From the NCBI GenBank assembly GCA_963924555.1, contig OZ004585.1, positions 6,771,488-6,835,487 on the forward strand: a stretch of 64,000 nt of DNA, read 5' to 3'. A model generated the notes under the pieces. That model did not search any database, had not been told where the DNA came from, and saw nothing but the letters and a program-made list of their open reading frames with translations. Below are positions 1-12,400 of this stretch, one piece after another (position 1 is the first letter of the stretch; each line of letters starts with the position of its first letter). The DNA is from Crambe crambe (Eukaryota; Porifera; Demospongiae; Poecilosclerida; Crambeidae). The translations under genes and the position numbers were made by a program.

Positions 1-105
1 ATCTTGCCCCAATTCCAGCACTTCTGAGGTATCCACTTCTGTTGGAATTGTATCATTGAGTTCACAGTCTCTATCCAATTCTGAACAAGGGTCACAAATC
101 TCTTC
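1..105 (-). CDS. possible partial exon, unknown protein
   Basis: On the minus strand an acceptor (TTTCTTCAG) precedes exactly 35 open codons running off the left edge. The peptide starts EEICDPCSELDRDC and is acidic, with three cysteines. It could be a downstream exon of the neighbouring Sema-containing gene or belong to another gene. The neighbour's last exon ends in a stop, and I found no in-phase donor linking the two. Not recognised as any family. Confidence 0.3.
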
Positions 106-209
106 CTGAAGAAATAAAAATTATTGTTAACAGGTGGTCCCAGTTGACCATTTTTCAAGAAAGAAATTAATCTAGTAGCTCTGTTTCCCTTTTCTAATCA
201 TTTTCCTTA

Positions 210-285
210 CAGGGTTCATCTAAAGGGAGGAAGGAGGTGGGACAAAGGAAGTCCCCACCCCCTCCCCCACATAGATGAAACCCTG
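210..285. mobile_element. short MITE-like element, CAGGG...CCCTG ends
   Basis: The ends are inverted repeats (CAGGGTTCATCTA and TAGATGAAACCCTG) around a G/C-run core of 76 bp in total. The ends match the 22616-22912 element. No clear target-site duplication is visible (cctta versus gctat), so this copy is older or truncated. It lies seven bases beyond the stop codon of the Sema-containing gene. Confidence 0.6.
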
Positions 286-291
286 GCTATA

Positions 292-3200
292 CTATGCTTG
301 AGAAACAGCCAATAACACAGGTATGATTTTTGTCCTATGAGTATTAGCTACATAGCACAACTTCACCTGAGTAGATCTATCAATGCACACATATTTTTGC
401 CTGTCTGCTGAGCTCTTCAGTTCCATGATTCTGTCAAGATCTGATAACTTAATGGCACACACAAGATTAACAGAACTGTTTCCTTGACGACACCTTGACA
501 CCACCAGATTTGTTCCAGGGGAATCTGCAAAGTCCTCTACAACTGACACACCACATATATAATCTCTACCATCTGGCAACATTGCACTCCCACAAGTGAA
601 CACTTCTTCATGGAGTATGGCTATCGACTTCTTCCCATTACAGTCATCTTCCACATGGCACAGTCTCGTTATCTTGAGGCCATTAAAATCCGGTGGATTG
701 TGATCAGACACGACCAAGTAGGAGTGATTCCCACTTACAAATCCACTATGTATGACACGAGCAGATAATAGTGTTTCTTTTAGGGGGTACTCACAGGATC
801 GTAAGAGGGGTGGTTTCATTTCAATGTGATGCTGTTCAAAGACGAGAGATCCAGACTCTCTAGCTTCACTTGGTAGAATCACTTTTCCTAGGTAGTAAGT
901 GCTACCTGCAGTAAATGTGGCCATGCTGTAAAGAGTGTAAAGGGAATCGGAATCAAGTGTGATTGCTGTGGTGCTCATTTTGGAAAAGTCAGTGGTGTTG
1001 AACACAGTACATGAAACATAAGAGCACACCACCAGCCAATCCCCACCAGAACTCAGGGACATGTCTATGATAGGAATATACAATTCGATGGTTCGCTCTA
1101 CAATCAGATTCCTGGTGAGTCTCAGCAGTTTGCTCCCACTTGCAACGTAAGTCCTTTCTTCACTGTCCATTTGCAAACCTGATGGTTTTAATGGAGGATC
1201 TCCAGGCAGAATCAATTCCTCTCGTCCTCTTACTGTGGGAATAGATTTGCTTTATTATAGTGTTATTGAAACTACCCCACCTAGCTATAATTTGCTACAT
1301 GTAACTTTAAAGTCCAACTCACCATTGTCGTCGTCTATTATTGTAACTCGAACAACAGCGTTGGGAAAAGCATATCCTGTGGTTGCAATTGTGAAAGTGA
1401 TCTCAAAGTATTCATCACCTTCTGGTATATCGTCATTCAGAATCTCCACTGTAAACTCCTCTCCCGACACAGGTACTGCAAAGTTCATGCTGTGATTGGT
1501 AACACCTCTAAAATCCGAACCATCTGATGCTCCGCCAGCTAAATAATGAATTATACAAAATAGTGGAATACTGAAGTGGCTCTGTAGAAGTGTATGTGTA
1601 AAGAGGGTTATGGTTCAGTGATGTGATCACAGCATACGTATTATGTGCCAATCACTCACCATTAATGATCTTATTATAACTAGGGTATGTTTCGTGTAAC
1701 GTATTCGATTGGTGAGCGAAGCAGTTGGTGAAAGTCATTCGTATTCCATCTTCTTAGGCTAAGATATTGCTGTCAGGATGAAGTGATGGTGGCAGCTGCC
1801 TACACAAGAGGCTGTACCACAAGCACTTAGAAAATCAAGACCTACGATCCACTTAGATAAGCCTAGTGCCTCTATGACAAAATACTGTGGAAACCAATGA
1901 GCTCTAACTGTTTGCTATTAAGTGTTGTGGGCATGTTTTATTGGTGGGTTAAAGGTCAAACGAATGCATGACAATTAAAGGATAACTCATAAATATTGGA
2001 TACTCTGTCCAAAAAAAATCTTAATGGGTCCACTATAATTATTTCCTGATGACTGACCAACCTGCTACTAAAGTGTGCCAGGAAGCTCAGTGCATACCAT
2101 TTTGGTGTGCTATCATAGTCATTAAAAAGTGATAGTTCCATACCTGCACTCTCCATTGTGCTAACATATATGAGTGATGAAGCTGTAAGATCATCACCAG
2201 CTCTCTTGAATCGAACAGTTGCATGTCCAATGCTTTCTCTCACAGAAGTATCGAAAACAGAAATGCGTGGAACTATAGACAATAATAATAATTATTAGTT
2301 CATGCTGAGACTGCCACTGCATGTGTTATACATCACTTACGTCCAATGGGTTCAAGTTCATACCCAGCTGTTAATGGAAAAATATATTCAAAATAACGGC
2401 CATCTCTGTAATAATCTAAAACACTGTCATGAGCTGAAACAAAGAGGGCAGCATTAGGACTAGTATAGGAAATGGAAGCTGTTCCTGCAGGTATAGGTGT
2501 AAAAGCTCCATATCCACACACTTCGTTGTTGCTGCAATGGATGGGAATGTATCCTCCACTCCCATTATTACACTGGCTAGCAGGAAATAAAGTTGTTCTG
2601 TTGACCATGAAGTTGATTCTGTCATTGTTACTTTCATTGAAGAACTTGGCTGCTATGGCATAGCTTATGAAACGTATTGATGTTGTAGACAGTCCAAATA
2701 TGAGGTAATTATTACTGTACTGTGTGACAGGAGGAACCAGAGTTATATATTGGAAGGAACGTTCTAATTCCTTGACAAGTGTTTTATTCACATAGTAACG
2801 TGCTATTACATTTGAATACCGCATCACTATCGCTGGTCTAGATGTCTCTATGCAACAAAACTCCCATTGGTAGTCATTCGATCTCAGACCAGGTTCATTG
2901 TTGATTCTCAACTGATGATAATCTCCTGTATTGATGGTAACACTCATGGTATTTATGGGAGATCCTGAGGCTGTCCTCTGTGTACAGGTGACAGTGATCA
3001 CATTATTATCAGTTACTGATCCAACTCTGAAAATGTCACCTGGATGATGTGCAAGAGAATGACGTGCAAGAGAATGACGTGCAAGAGATGATAATGGTAA
3101 TGCAAAGAACGTTTGTCCATAAACTACATGAGGAGGAATTTGCTGAATTGTGATACAGTGACTAGTAACAACAGACAGAGGACCACTTGATGTGATGATT

Positions 3201-6143
3201 GTGCCTGTGATATCTCTATATTGAATAATGAGATATGTTTGATATTGTGACAGTGGTGGTACAGGAGTTTGGGTTCCTCCTGGTAAGGTATAAGATATCT
3301 GAAGGCCATCTTCACAGGGAACCAAGATGATCTTTGGATAAACACCGAATCTTTCTGATGATGAAAATACAAAATATTTATAGGACGTAGAGCTGAATCG
3401 GGCACATGGCAAAAGAAGAGCATTTTGCATACGAACAGTCAACTTTGCTCCATTGGTGCTTCTTATATGTATCCCCTTGTTACTCCTCTCTTCGCGATTT
3501 CCTATTAGTATTGCATAAGGTAATCGAATTTGTTCACAAGTGCCAGCTGCCACAGATATATTAATAGGGAGTCCCCCTATTTGTAACAGAGGAGTTGTTA
3601 TTGCCACAGTTGCCCCAAGAGGGTCATTGGTGCAGATTACCATTGGGCTATCTGTGCAGACGTATCTGAGTCCTATTACAAAATCAGTACCTTCATTGCT
3701 GTGAGCATTTGGGTCTAAAGAAAAGAGAAATTTTCATAGAGATTGAATAATTGTTGTATCAGAAGTAGCTCTAGCTAGAAACTAATGAGCGGTTTATTTC
3801 TTGTAAGTATAAGTATTAAGTAGAGATGGCCCCAAAATGGAACTGGATTATGTAGTATGACTGCAGCATGATACGAAACCAAGCCCTATGGCCGGAAGAT
3901 TTAGCTGGGATTATGTGGGATGGTAGAGACATAATATCTGTGCACTTATGCAGAGGGAAAATTTGACCACGCCCACTTTAGGATAAACACAGCATTTCAA
4001 TTGGCAGGATAAACCACACCCGCTTGAAAGATGCATTGAATGGAACAAAATACACATACAAGAAAAGAAAATACACATGGATGCTGATGGAACAAAATAT
4101 ATGGTGCAACAATGCAACAAAATACTGTATACATGGTGCAACAATGCACCAATGCAACAAAATACACATGGATGCTGATGCAACAAAATACATGGTGCAA
4201 CAATGCACCAATGCAACAAAATACACATGGATGCTGTGTCTTCTCCAAACTCGAGTTAGTCAGAGCATATCATTAAATCCCCATGGAACCTGCCGACATT
4301 TTGAAGACTGCCATCACCACTCAATTTGGTTTGTTTGAATTCATTCGCATGCCTCTTGGCTTGCATAATGCAGCTTCATGGATCAGGATTACATTTCTGT
4401 TTTGTCTACATTGATGATGAGCTGATTGCAAGCAGTTCTGTAGCAGAGTACGACCAACACTTACAGGAGGTTTTCCTTGTCTGTTTATTTTTTTAGCCAA
4501 AGTCCTTTGACTAAGTGTATGCAGGGACAGATGAAAGAAGTCTCTTGAGTGTATATGTACCTTTCTCCTTCTGACCAGTTCCATGGCAGCAATAATTTAA
4601 TAATTATGAGTGAGTCAAGTGTTCAGCAATTAACTATTACTATTACTAGGGCAATGTGTAACATTTAACAGCAAGAAGCTGCTTAGCAAGTATTCTTATG
4701 GCTTAGAGCTGATAGGCTCTAATTCAAAATCTTTGCTGTTGAGTTATGTAAGTCAGGGCTGTATTTAGAAAAAAATTCTTGGGGGGGGGACATGGATTGC
4801 GCCACAGTGAGGGGGGTGCGGGAGGGGGATGTGCCCCCCCCTGCACGGAGCACGAAGCTGAAACTGCCTCCATCTTACAGTGAATGGAAAGCTAAAAAGA
4901 GGTATTGAAACACTGTGTAAAAACACTTCATATAATTACAGGTTCAGTATAGATAGTTCCTATGATTTTAATTGTCTCCAGTTAGATTTTCTTTGATAAC
5001 TTCTACTGATGGTACACATGCTAGCACAGCTGTTGAAAAAAATTCCCCCCCCCCCCTAAATATGGCCCTGTAAGTGGCAGGCAGCTGCATGCACAGAAAG
5101 CTGTAATACTTACCACAATCCACTTAGATAAGTCTAGCACTTACAATCCAAGCCTAGCACCTACGTAGCTACAATCCACTAAACCAGAATTTGTATGGGG
5201 CTACTGCAGTTCTGCATGCAACCTTCATTCAAACCTTCCACAGCTGTTACCATGAAATAGTCCATTGGAGATCAAACCTGTTCAAACTCTTCCATAAGGG
5301 AAATAGGGAAATCATTCGTAGCCGAGTTAGCGTGGCTGTATTCTGCCTATGCCCCTGCATCCTCAATGGAATGTGTAGCTCTGAGAGCAACACCATCTTA
5401 CTATTGCTAAAACCTTCCAGGTAATCCAAGAATAGAGATCACTACCCCTATGGTCAGAAGGGAAATTAAGTGATATCCTGCAAGAAGGGCGTACGATTCA
5501 AGCTACTTAAGCACTCTTTAGAGGTATGTATGCATTCACTGTAGCTTTCATTAACTCTAAGTGGAGGAACTGGAATTTCACTTTTGTATTATGCAGTGGC
5601 CATTACCCCACCATCCCTACATAGAGAGAGATACCGCTCTCTTTGATACCATTCGCAGCAAGCACACAAATTTTGAAGTAAGAAGTAATTAGCAGTTGAT
5701 TATTCCGAAAAGAGGACAACCTATCTTCTACAAGGGACCAATGGTTTGGTATGTATCCCTTGTTCGCTTATCCCGACTATGATTTAGGAGCATTGAATTT
5801 AAGTGTCAATCTCGCACTAGTTGTGACTTTATTTTACAGTGTAGCTATAGATAACTAGTTGGTTGTACATTCATGCAGATTTGCAGTAGTAGTAGTAGCT
5901 TGCATGTTTCTGTTGGTATTTGCTCTATTTTTTTTTCTATCATGGACATGGTGCAAAATCAAACAGCCACTACGAATTTTGAGCACAACCACAAAGTAAC
6001 TAGCTAGCTATAGCTCATGGTAGCTAGAGCTAATCATGTCACTTACTTCTTCTGAGTAGCCTGAGAGGTTCGTCCTCCACACTACTGAATGCCACAGTGA
6101 AGAGGGAAAATACTACAAGAATCAATTTAGCATCCATCATCAT
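292..6143 (-). CDS. secreted IgGFc-binding-N / Calx-beta / Sema-like protein
   Basis: Five exons on the minus strand join in phase: 6143-6047, 3714-2341, 2272-2144, 1538-1323 and 1232-292, giving 918 aa. Residues 1-20 form a signal peptide (MMMDAKLILVVFSLFTVAFS). Residues 33-490 resemble the N-terminal domain of IgGFc-binding protein (FCGBP), opening with an EGTDFVIG-type strand. Residues 491-605 form a Calx-beta domain, with the signatures SVRESIGHATVRF, NDDIPEGDEYFEI and VTIIDDDNG. Residues 606-918 resemble the first part of a plexin Sema propeller, including a CAIKLSDLDRIM segment. No PSI, IPT or membrane segment follows, so the product looks secreted and the propeller incomplete. The first start was chosen because it begins the signal peptide. 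Domain calls are by eye: Calx-beta is strong, FCGBP-N good, Sema moderate. The first intron (6046-3715) contains a Gypsy relic and a MITE. Confidence 0.72.
4024..4235. repeat. irregular tandem repeat, AT-rich
   Basis: Blocks of about 70 bp built from 'atgcaacaaaatacacatgg' and 'atggtgcaacaatgcacc' recur about three times. All reading frames over it are repetitive and without recognisable protein. It sits in the first intron of the IgGFc-binding/Sema gene. Confidence 0.7.
4276..4490 (+). mobile_element. Ty3/Gypsy reverse-transcriptase relic
   Basis: Conceptual translation gives the Gypsy RT block DILKTAITTQFGLFEFIRMP followed by LGLHNAAS. After a frame change and an internal deletion it continues FCFVYIDDELIASSS, containing the YIDD catalytic signature. 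Only about 70 residues survive, across two frames, with no LTRs or other domains nearby. It is a dead fragment, antisense inside the first intron of the leftmost gene. Confidence 0.8.
4754..5070. mobile_element. MITE, CAGGG/CCCTG ends, 5-bp TSD taagt
   Basis: A 317-bp non-coding element begins CAGGGCTGTATTTAG and ends CTAAATATGGCCCTG, flanked on both sides by taagt (4749-4753 and 5071-5075). Subterminal G-runs and C-runs could form a hairpin. It belongs to the same family as 7667-7856 and 22616-22912. Confidence 0.8.
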
Positions 6144-7035
6144 ACGATTCAGCTGAAGGTTTGTGATCTTCAACTGAAACACTAAAGGCGGAGGTGCTGG
6201 TTATTTATAGCTCACAGTTTCATATTGCACATGTGCACAAAGGATCATTCAGATAGGTCCACTGATCACTACTTCTTCTTTTACAGGAAGTCTTATTATT
6301 GACCCACCATGCATAATTATACCTCAAAAACAATTACATAGCAGGATGAGGAGTTACATTATCAGAGAGTGCGTCAGTACTCTCTAAGTAAGGATGGCAG
6401 GCCAAAGGTCATAAGACTGTATAAATGTTTCTCTTTTACCGTTGCAATGTTTAAAAATCTAAAAACTAACATAAGATTTTTTCCTTTTTACTATCTTTTT
6501 CAGTTTATAGGTATAGAATGAAAATTGAAGAGATTCAATTCTTTTTATGTTTCTGCACTGGAAACCAAGTTGTATGCCCCTTAAATCTAGCTAGATTATG
6601 TACTTTGACTGCAGCATCATATCAATCCAGGCTTAGTTTGATAGGATGCTGCAATCATAATCAAGCTAGATTTTGGGGCTACACAACTTGGTTTGATGTG
6701 ATGCTGAAGTCATAGTCCAGCAAAATTCTGGGGCCATCCCTACTTAACAGTTTTATTTAGAATTTGCAACTCATTTTTATAGTGCATAATATTGAAAGTA
6801 TAGTTACTTAGCTCATTATTAATTATTCATTACATGACCATAGCTACAGGTTATTCTTCATTGCATACTATAACCCTGGATGTTTTGAGTTACCATGGTA
6901 ATATCGCTCTATACTGACTAGGTGAGGAAGTTTAGGATGAGAATGTACATATGGTACATACATAACTATGCCAACCCTTATCAGTGTGATGTGAGGTGAG
7001 GTGGCATGCTAATAATAATAATCATAAATCATATT
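6144..7035. other. upstream of leftmost gene, no gene recognised
   Basis: AT-rich sequence containing the presumed promoter of the minus-strand gene that starts at 6143. A 14-base block (gtacttaga-like) is absent and no strong promoter box could be assigned. Two diverged copies of a 'ttgtgatgctgcag' type phrase occur around 6600-6720. Nothing else is recognisable. Confidence 0.4.
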
Positions 7036-10000
7036 GGTTGTCATGATATTAATTAATATGCAAGATAACGGTATTTATTTTCCTGATTAAAACTAAGATA
7101 CCTCAGATTCTGGTATATAGCTATCCTTGAAACTATTGTGTATTGGGCACTATAATAATGTACCAAAGTAAAAATACTAGCTAGGAATTTTTTTTGAGGA
7201 TTAAAAAATTTTGTGATTAATAATTGGTCCTGAAAAAATTCCAATGAAAAAAAATTGGTAAAGTGATTATTATTGGTGGTACTCTTGGAGGACTGGCTCT
7301 GGCTCTCTCATTTCAACAAATCCATAGCTAATTCTCAAAAGAAGAATCAAGTAACAATCTTCATAAGAATTTTTTGAATACAATTTCAATTTGAATCACG
7401 TAAATCATATTAAGCCTCAAAAATTATATGTCAAGTGAGACCATAAAATAGTTACTGTGAGTGGTCACAATAATAAACGAGTAAGTCACAACAAAATTTT
7501 CTTTATGCTTCCATCTTCTCTATGCTAGGATTGATCAGGTGAAATGGATCAGTCCATTCTGCATAATATATATCATTAGTATAGGACACCAGAAATGCTA
7601 GTCTTGAATGCAATGGCTATAGATTATAGCTACTGTAGGTTCGTAAGTATACTTGATGATTCTAATCAGGGTTTATTTCAAAGGGGTGCAAGGGGGGGCT
7701 TCTGTCCCCCCTGAATGATGGCTCCCCCCCTAGGAATTAGCTAGCTTTTATTATGAGATTATCATAGAATTCCACATACATGTATATAGTTGCCCCTCCT
7801 CAAATTTTTTCACTAGGCATTTGACCCCCCTTGAGAAAATTCTGAATTAAACCCTGCTAATGTGCTAATCCGTTATCGAACAAGACTTTAATTTGTGTGT
7901 CTTGAATAATATTAGAACAGCTCCAGTTTAAAAATTTATACCATGGTCACAGGTGTATGAGTTTAGCAAGACTTTAATTTGTGTGTCTTGAATAATATTA
8001 AAACAGCTCCAGTTTAAAAATTTATACCATGGTCACAGGTGTATGAGTTTTGTCTGCTACATGACCACGACAGTTGATATTTGCACCAATTCAAGGTATT
8101 GTCATTAATCTCATGTGTGACCTTGAAAGTATAAGCCAAAAGTAAAGTGCAATGTACTGTGTGAACTCTATGAGTTCATAACTCTCTATACCTTGCTATT
8201 CACACTACTGATGTCAAATATTTACTATGCAGCCAGACCCTATATACACATTTTACTATCATGTTCATCAAGCAAAATATTACCAGTTACCAAAAACTCC
8301 TATGCATACAGTCAGAGATATGGATAGAAAAGTATAATTTTATAATGACATGCTTATAGCCTACTTGTGGTTAAGATCAAAACATTGCTACTTGGTTGTA
8401 ATTCTAGTACAGGCACAACCACAGGGTGATATTGATAAGTTGGTCAGGGTGATATCTGTTTTATGATAACAATTCATGCCCATAAATAGGTTATGCCATA
8501 ACCACTCAGGCACTATGGTTTACATTGCTCTCGCCCTTGGGCTCTAGCAATATAAACCATACAGCCTTCGTGGCTGTGGAATAACCTATACATAACACCA
8601 TTTGATGTTTAGTGGAGGAGCAAGCTATTATTTTGATGTATCACAGAATCTATTATCTCTGTGTGGTTATAACTCCTGGAAAATCTCTTTAACTTTATTC
8701 TAGAACATATCAAGGGAAAATGGTCACACATCAGCAAATTACTATAGCAGAGGTGCTGGCTTTATGGCTTCCACATGTGCATAAAGAAAACAGAAGAGGA
8801 AAGCCATGATCAATGCTTCATGGAGGTGACTCTCATCACCTACATGACATTCTAAAATGTATGCAGAATGAACCAGCTTGCTAGTGGAATAATTCCAAGT
8901 TAGCCATGCATGGAAATCTCAGCAGTTGAAATGGAGCATATCATTATCCACCAGCTAATTATCAATGTTACTTTCTATTTGCTGATCACTCACAGCTGAC
9001 CACAACTTCCTCTTTTTGATCATTGGCCTACCATGGTATAGCTACAATCAAACAAAGTGTGCTACGAAAATACTTCACTGGATTAAAATCACACAATTAG
9101 CAATCTATGCTGTATTGAAACAATTTAGTGAGTGCATGTGGCCATAATGTAGTTCACAAGACATGTAGCTAATGTTGGATACTTTAAAAATAAGTTTTGA
9201 ATGCCAGTAGCAATTATAGGTGTATAAGAATAGAGGAAATCAGAGTAGACAATTCTAATGTGCCAATGTGTTATAATTGAGCATGTTTTGAATGTAGCTA
9301 TAATACAGTTCCAGATAGCTTACTATGCATGCATGCATGCATGGTCACAGGTGTAAGAGCTTTGTCCCACTAGAGGAATTATAGTTGGTATTTGCACCAA
9401 GGGTATGTTATTAATCTTATGTGTGATCTTGAAAGTAAAGTCAAAGTACAGTGCAATGTATCACTTATGTGACTATATGTAGCTAGTAGCTATAAACTTT
9501 CTCTTGGTTGTCATGACATTAATTAATTATGCAAGATAACGGTATTTCTTTTCCTGATTAAAACTAAGATACCTCAGACACTGGTAGCCATCCTTGAAAC
9601 TATTATGTATTGGGCACTATATAATGTACCAGAGTAAAAATACTATAGCTTGGAATTGTTTTGAGGATTAAAAAGTTTGTGATTAATAATTGGTCTTGAA
9701 AAAATTCCAATGAAAAAAATCGGTTATTATTGGTGGTACTCTTGGAGGACTGGCTCTGGCTCTCTCATTTCAACAAATCCATAGCTAATTCTCAAAAGAA
9801 GAACCAATGAAGAGTGTTTGACCACCACTTAATTAACAATGAATTTTTTGAATTTAATCACATTAAGCCTCAAAAATTACGTATGAACTGACTATATCAA
9901 GTGAGACCATAAAAATAGTTACTGTGAGTGACATTAATAAACGAGTAAGTCACAACAAAAGTTCTTTATGCTTCCATCTTCTCTATGCTGGGATTGATCA

Positions 10001-12400
10001 GATGAAATGGATCAGTCCATTCTGCATAATATATATGATTAGTATAGGACACCAGAAATACTAAATTCAATTAATGGGAGTCTTGAATGCAATGGCTATA
10101 GATATAGCTACTGTAGGTTCATAAGTATACTTGACGATTCTATAATGTGCCAATCCATTATCGAGCAAGACTTCAATTTGTGTGTCTTGAATAATAATAA
10201 TTAGAACAGTTCCAGTTTGAAAATTTTATACAATAAACTTAAAACATACACATGGTCACAGGTGTATGAGCTTTGTCTGCTACATGACCACGACAGTTGA
10301 TATTTGCACCAATTCAAGGTACTGTAATTAATCTCATGTGTGACCTTGAAAGTATAAGCCAAAAAAATAAAGTGCAATGTGAGACCACCTGTCTATGAGT
10401 TCATAACTGCTCTATACCTTGCTATTCACACTACTGATGTCAATATTTACTGTGCAGCCAGATGTCCAGTGGCCCTATATACACTCATATTCATCAAACA
10501 AGATTATTACCAGTTACCAACAACTCCTATGCATACAGTCAGAGATATGGATAGAAAAGTATAATTTTATAATGACATGTTATGTACCCTTATAGCCTAC
10601 TTGTGGTTAAGATCAAAACATTGCTACTTGGCACAACCACAGGGTGATATCGATAAGTTGGTCAGGGTGATATCTGTTTTATGATAACAATGTATGCCCA
10701 TACGTAAATAGGTTATGCCACAACCACTCAGGCTCGTCTATGGTTTACGTTGCTCTCGCCCTTGGGCTCTAGCAATACAGCCTTCATGGTTCCATAACCT
10801 ATATGTAACGACATTTGATTTTTAGTGGAGGAGCAAGCTATTTGATGTATCACAGAATCTAATATCTCTGTGTGGTTATAACTCCTGGAAAATCTCTAAC
10901 TTTATTTAATGTCTTCTGGAACATATCAAGGGGAAATGGTCACACATCAGCAAATTACTATAGCAGAGGTGCTGGCTTTATGGCTTACTGTTTCATAATG
11001 CACATGTGCATAAAGATAACAGAAGAAGAAAGCCATGATCAATGCTTCATGGAGGTGGCTCTCAGCACCTACATCATGACATTCTAAATGTCCATATTAG
11101 CTATGCAGAATGAACAAGCTTGCTAGTGGAATAATTATTACACCCTCCAAGTTAGCCTTGCATGGAAATCTCAGCAGTTGAAATGGAGCATAACATTATC
11201 CACCAGCTAACTACGTATCAATGAAAAGCAGCTTACTTTCTGTTTGCTGATCACTCACAACTGCAACTTCCTCTTTTTGATCATTGACCCACCATGGTAT
11301 TTCTAAAGTATAGTTAGGCCCAACACAGTTAAAAGTTAAACTGCATATCTTGAAAGTATAGCTACAATCAAACAAAGTGTGCTACAAAAATACTTCACTG
11401 GATTAAAATCACACAATTAGCAATCTATGCTGTATTGAAACAATTCCCTCTATAATAGTGAGTATTATTACTATACATGTAGTTCACAAGACATGTAATG
11501 TTGGATGTTTTAAATTGAATGCCAGTAGCAATTATAGGTGTATAAGAATAGAGGAAATCAGAGTAGACAATTCTAATGTGCCAATGTGTTATAATTGAGC
11601 ATGTTTTGAATGTAGCTATAATACAGTTCTAGATTGAGAAATTAGCTTACTATGCATGCATGCATAGTCACAGGTGTAAGAGCTTTGTCCCACTAGAGGA
11701 ATTATAGTTGGTATTAGCACCATGCAAGGGTATGTTATTAATCTTATGTGTGATCTTGAAAGTAAAGTCAAAGTACAGTGCAATGTATCACTTACGTGAC
11801 TATATGTAGCTAGTAGCTATAAACGTTCTACACAGACCACCTGTTTATATATGCATGAGTTCACAACTACTCTATACCTCGCTATTCACAAGTGATATCA
11901 AAAAATGTACTGTACGGTCAGAGCTTTAGTGGCCGGCCCTATACATTCTATATCATTTCATAAAGTGTAGTCTGCCAAGTTACCAAAAATGTGAACGGAA
12001 AAGTCTGATTTTAAAATGGCATGTTATTTTAGCAGAGTTATTATTATTCATTATATAATTATTATACAGACAACCCATTTCATTTTTAGTGGAGGCATGA
12101 TTAATTAATGTACCACAGAATCTAATAGCTAACTGTGTGGCTGCAACTCCTTGATATCTGTATACCTGCATATACTTGGACTGGTGGAAGATTCCATTTT
12201 TGCAGGACATTATGTTAAGCTGTCTGCATGACTTCCGAGTCTCCTAGCTTACTGACAGTTTTGCTCAGGTAATAGCTAATTTTTTAATGGCTTCATGAAA
12301 AATCTCTCAACTTTACGTATGTACGTCCTCCAAAAATATCAAGAAATCAAAGAGGAAATGGTCACACATTAGCATATTACTTATGGAAGCCAAATAATTA
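7036..12400. repeat. 2.4-kb tandem duplication, about 2.3 copies
   Basis: Unit 1 (about 7036-9495) and unit 2 (about 9508-11822) align over their whole length with scattered substitutions and small indels. A diverged partial third copy (about 11823-12400) restarts inside the unit, at the 'agaccacctgt' phrase also seen at 10380. Unit 1 alone contains an 86-bp internal direct duplication (from 7882 and again from 7968) and a MITE. No open frame is conserved between the units, so I see no gene in it. Confidence 0.85.
7667..7856. mobile_element. MITE, 5-bp TSD ctaat, with paralogous empty site
   Basis: The 190-bp element begins CAGGGTTTATTTCA and ends AATTAAACCCTG, flanked by ctaat on both sides. 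Unit 2 of the tandem duplication lacks it (near 10138-10150, 'gattctataatgtgcc'). The insertion therefore followed the duplication, and the boundaries are supported by direct comparison. Confidence 0.85.

Noticed and set aside
292-1232. Joining the Sema-like exon to the exon at 1-105
   Set aside because: The candidate donor at the stop codon would create a stop at the junction, and no better donor was found.
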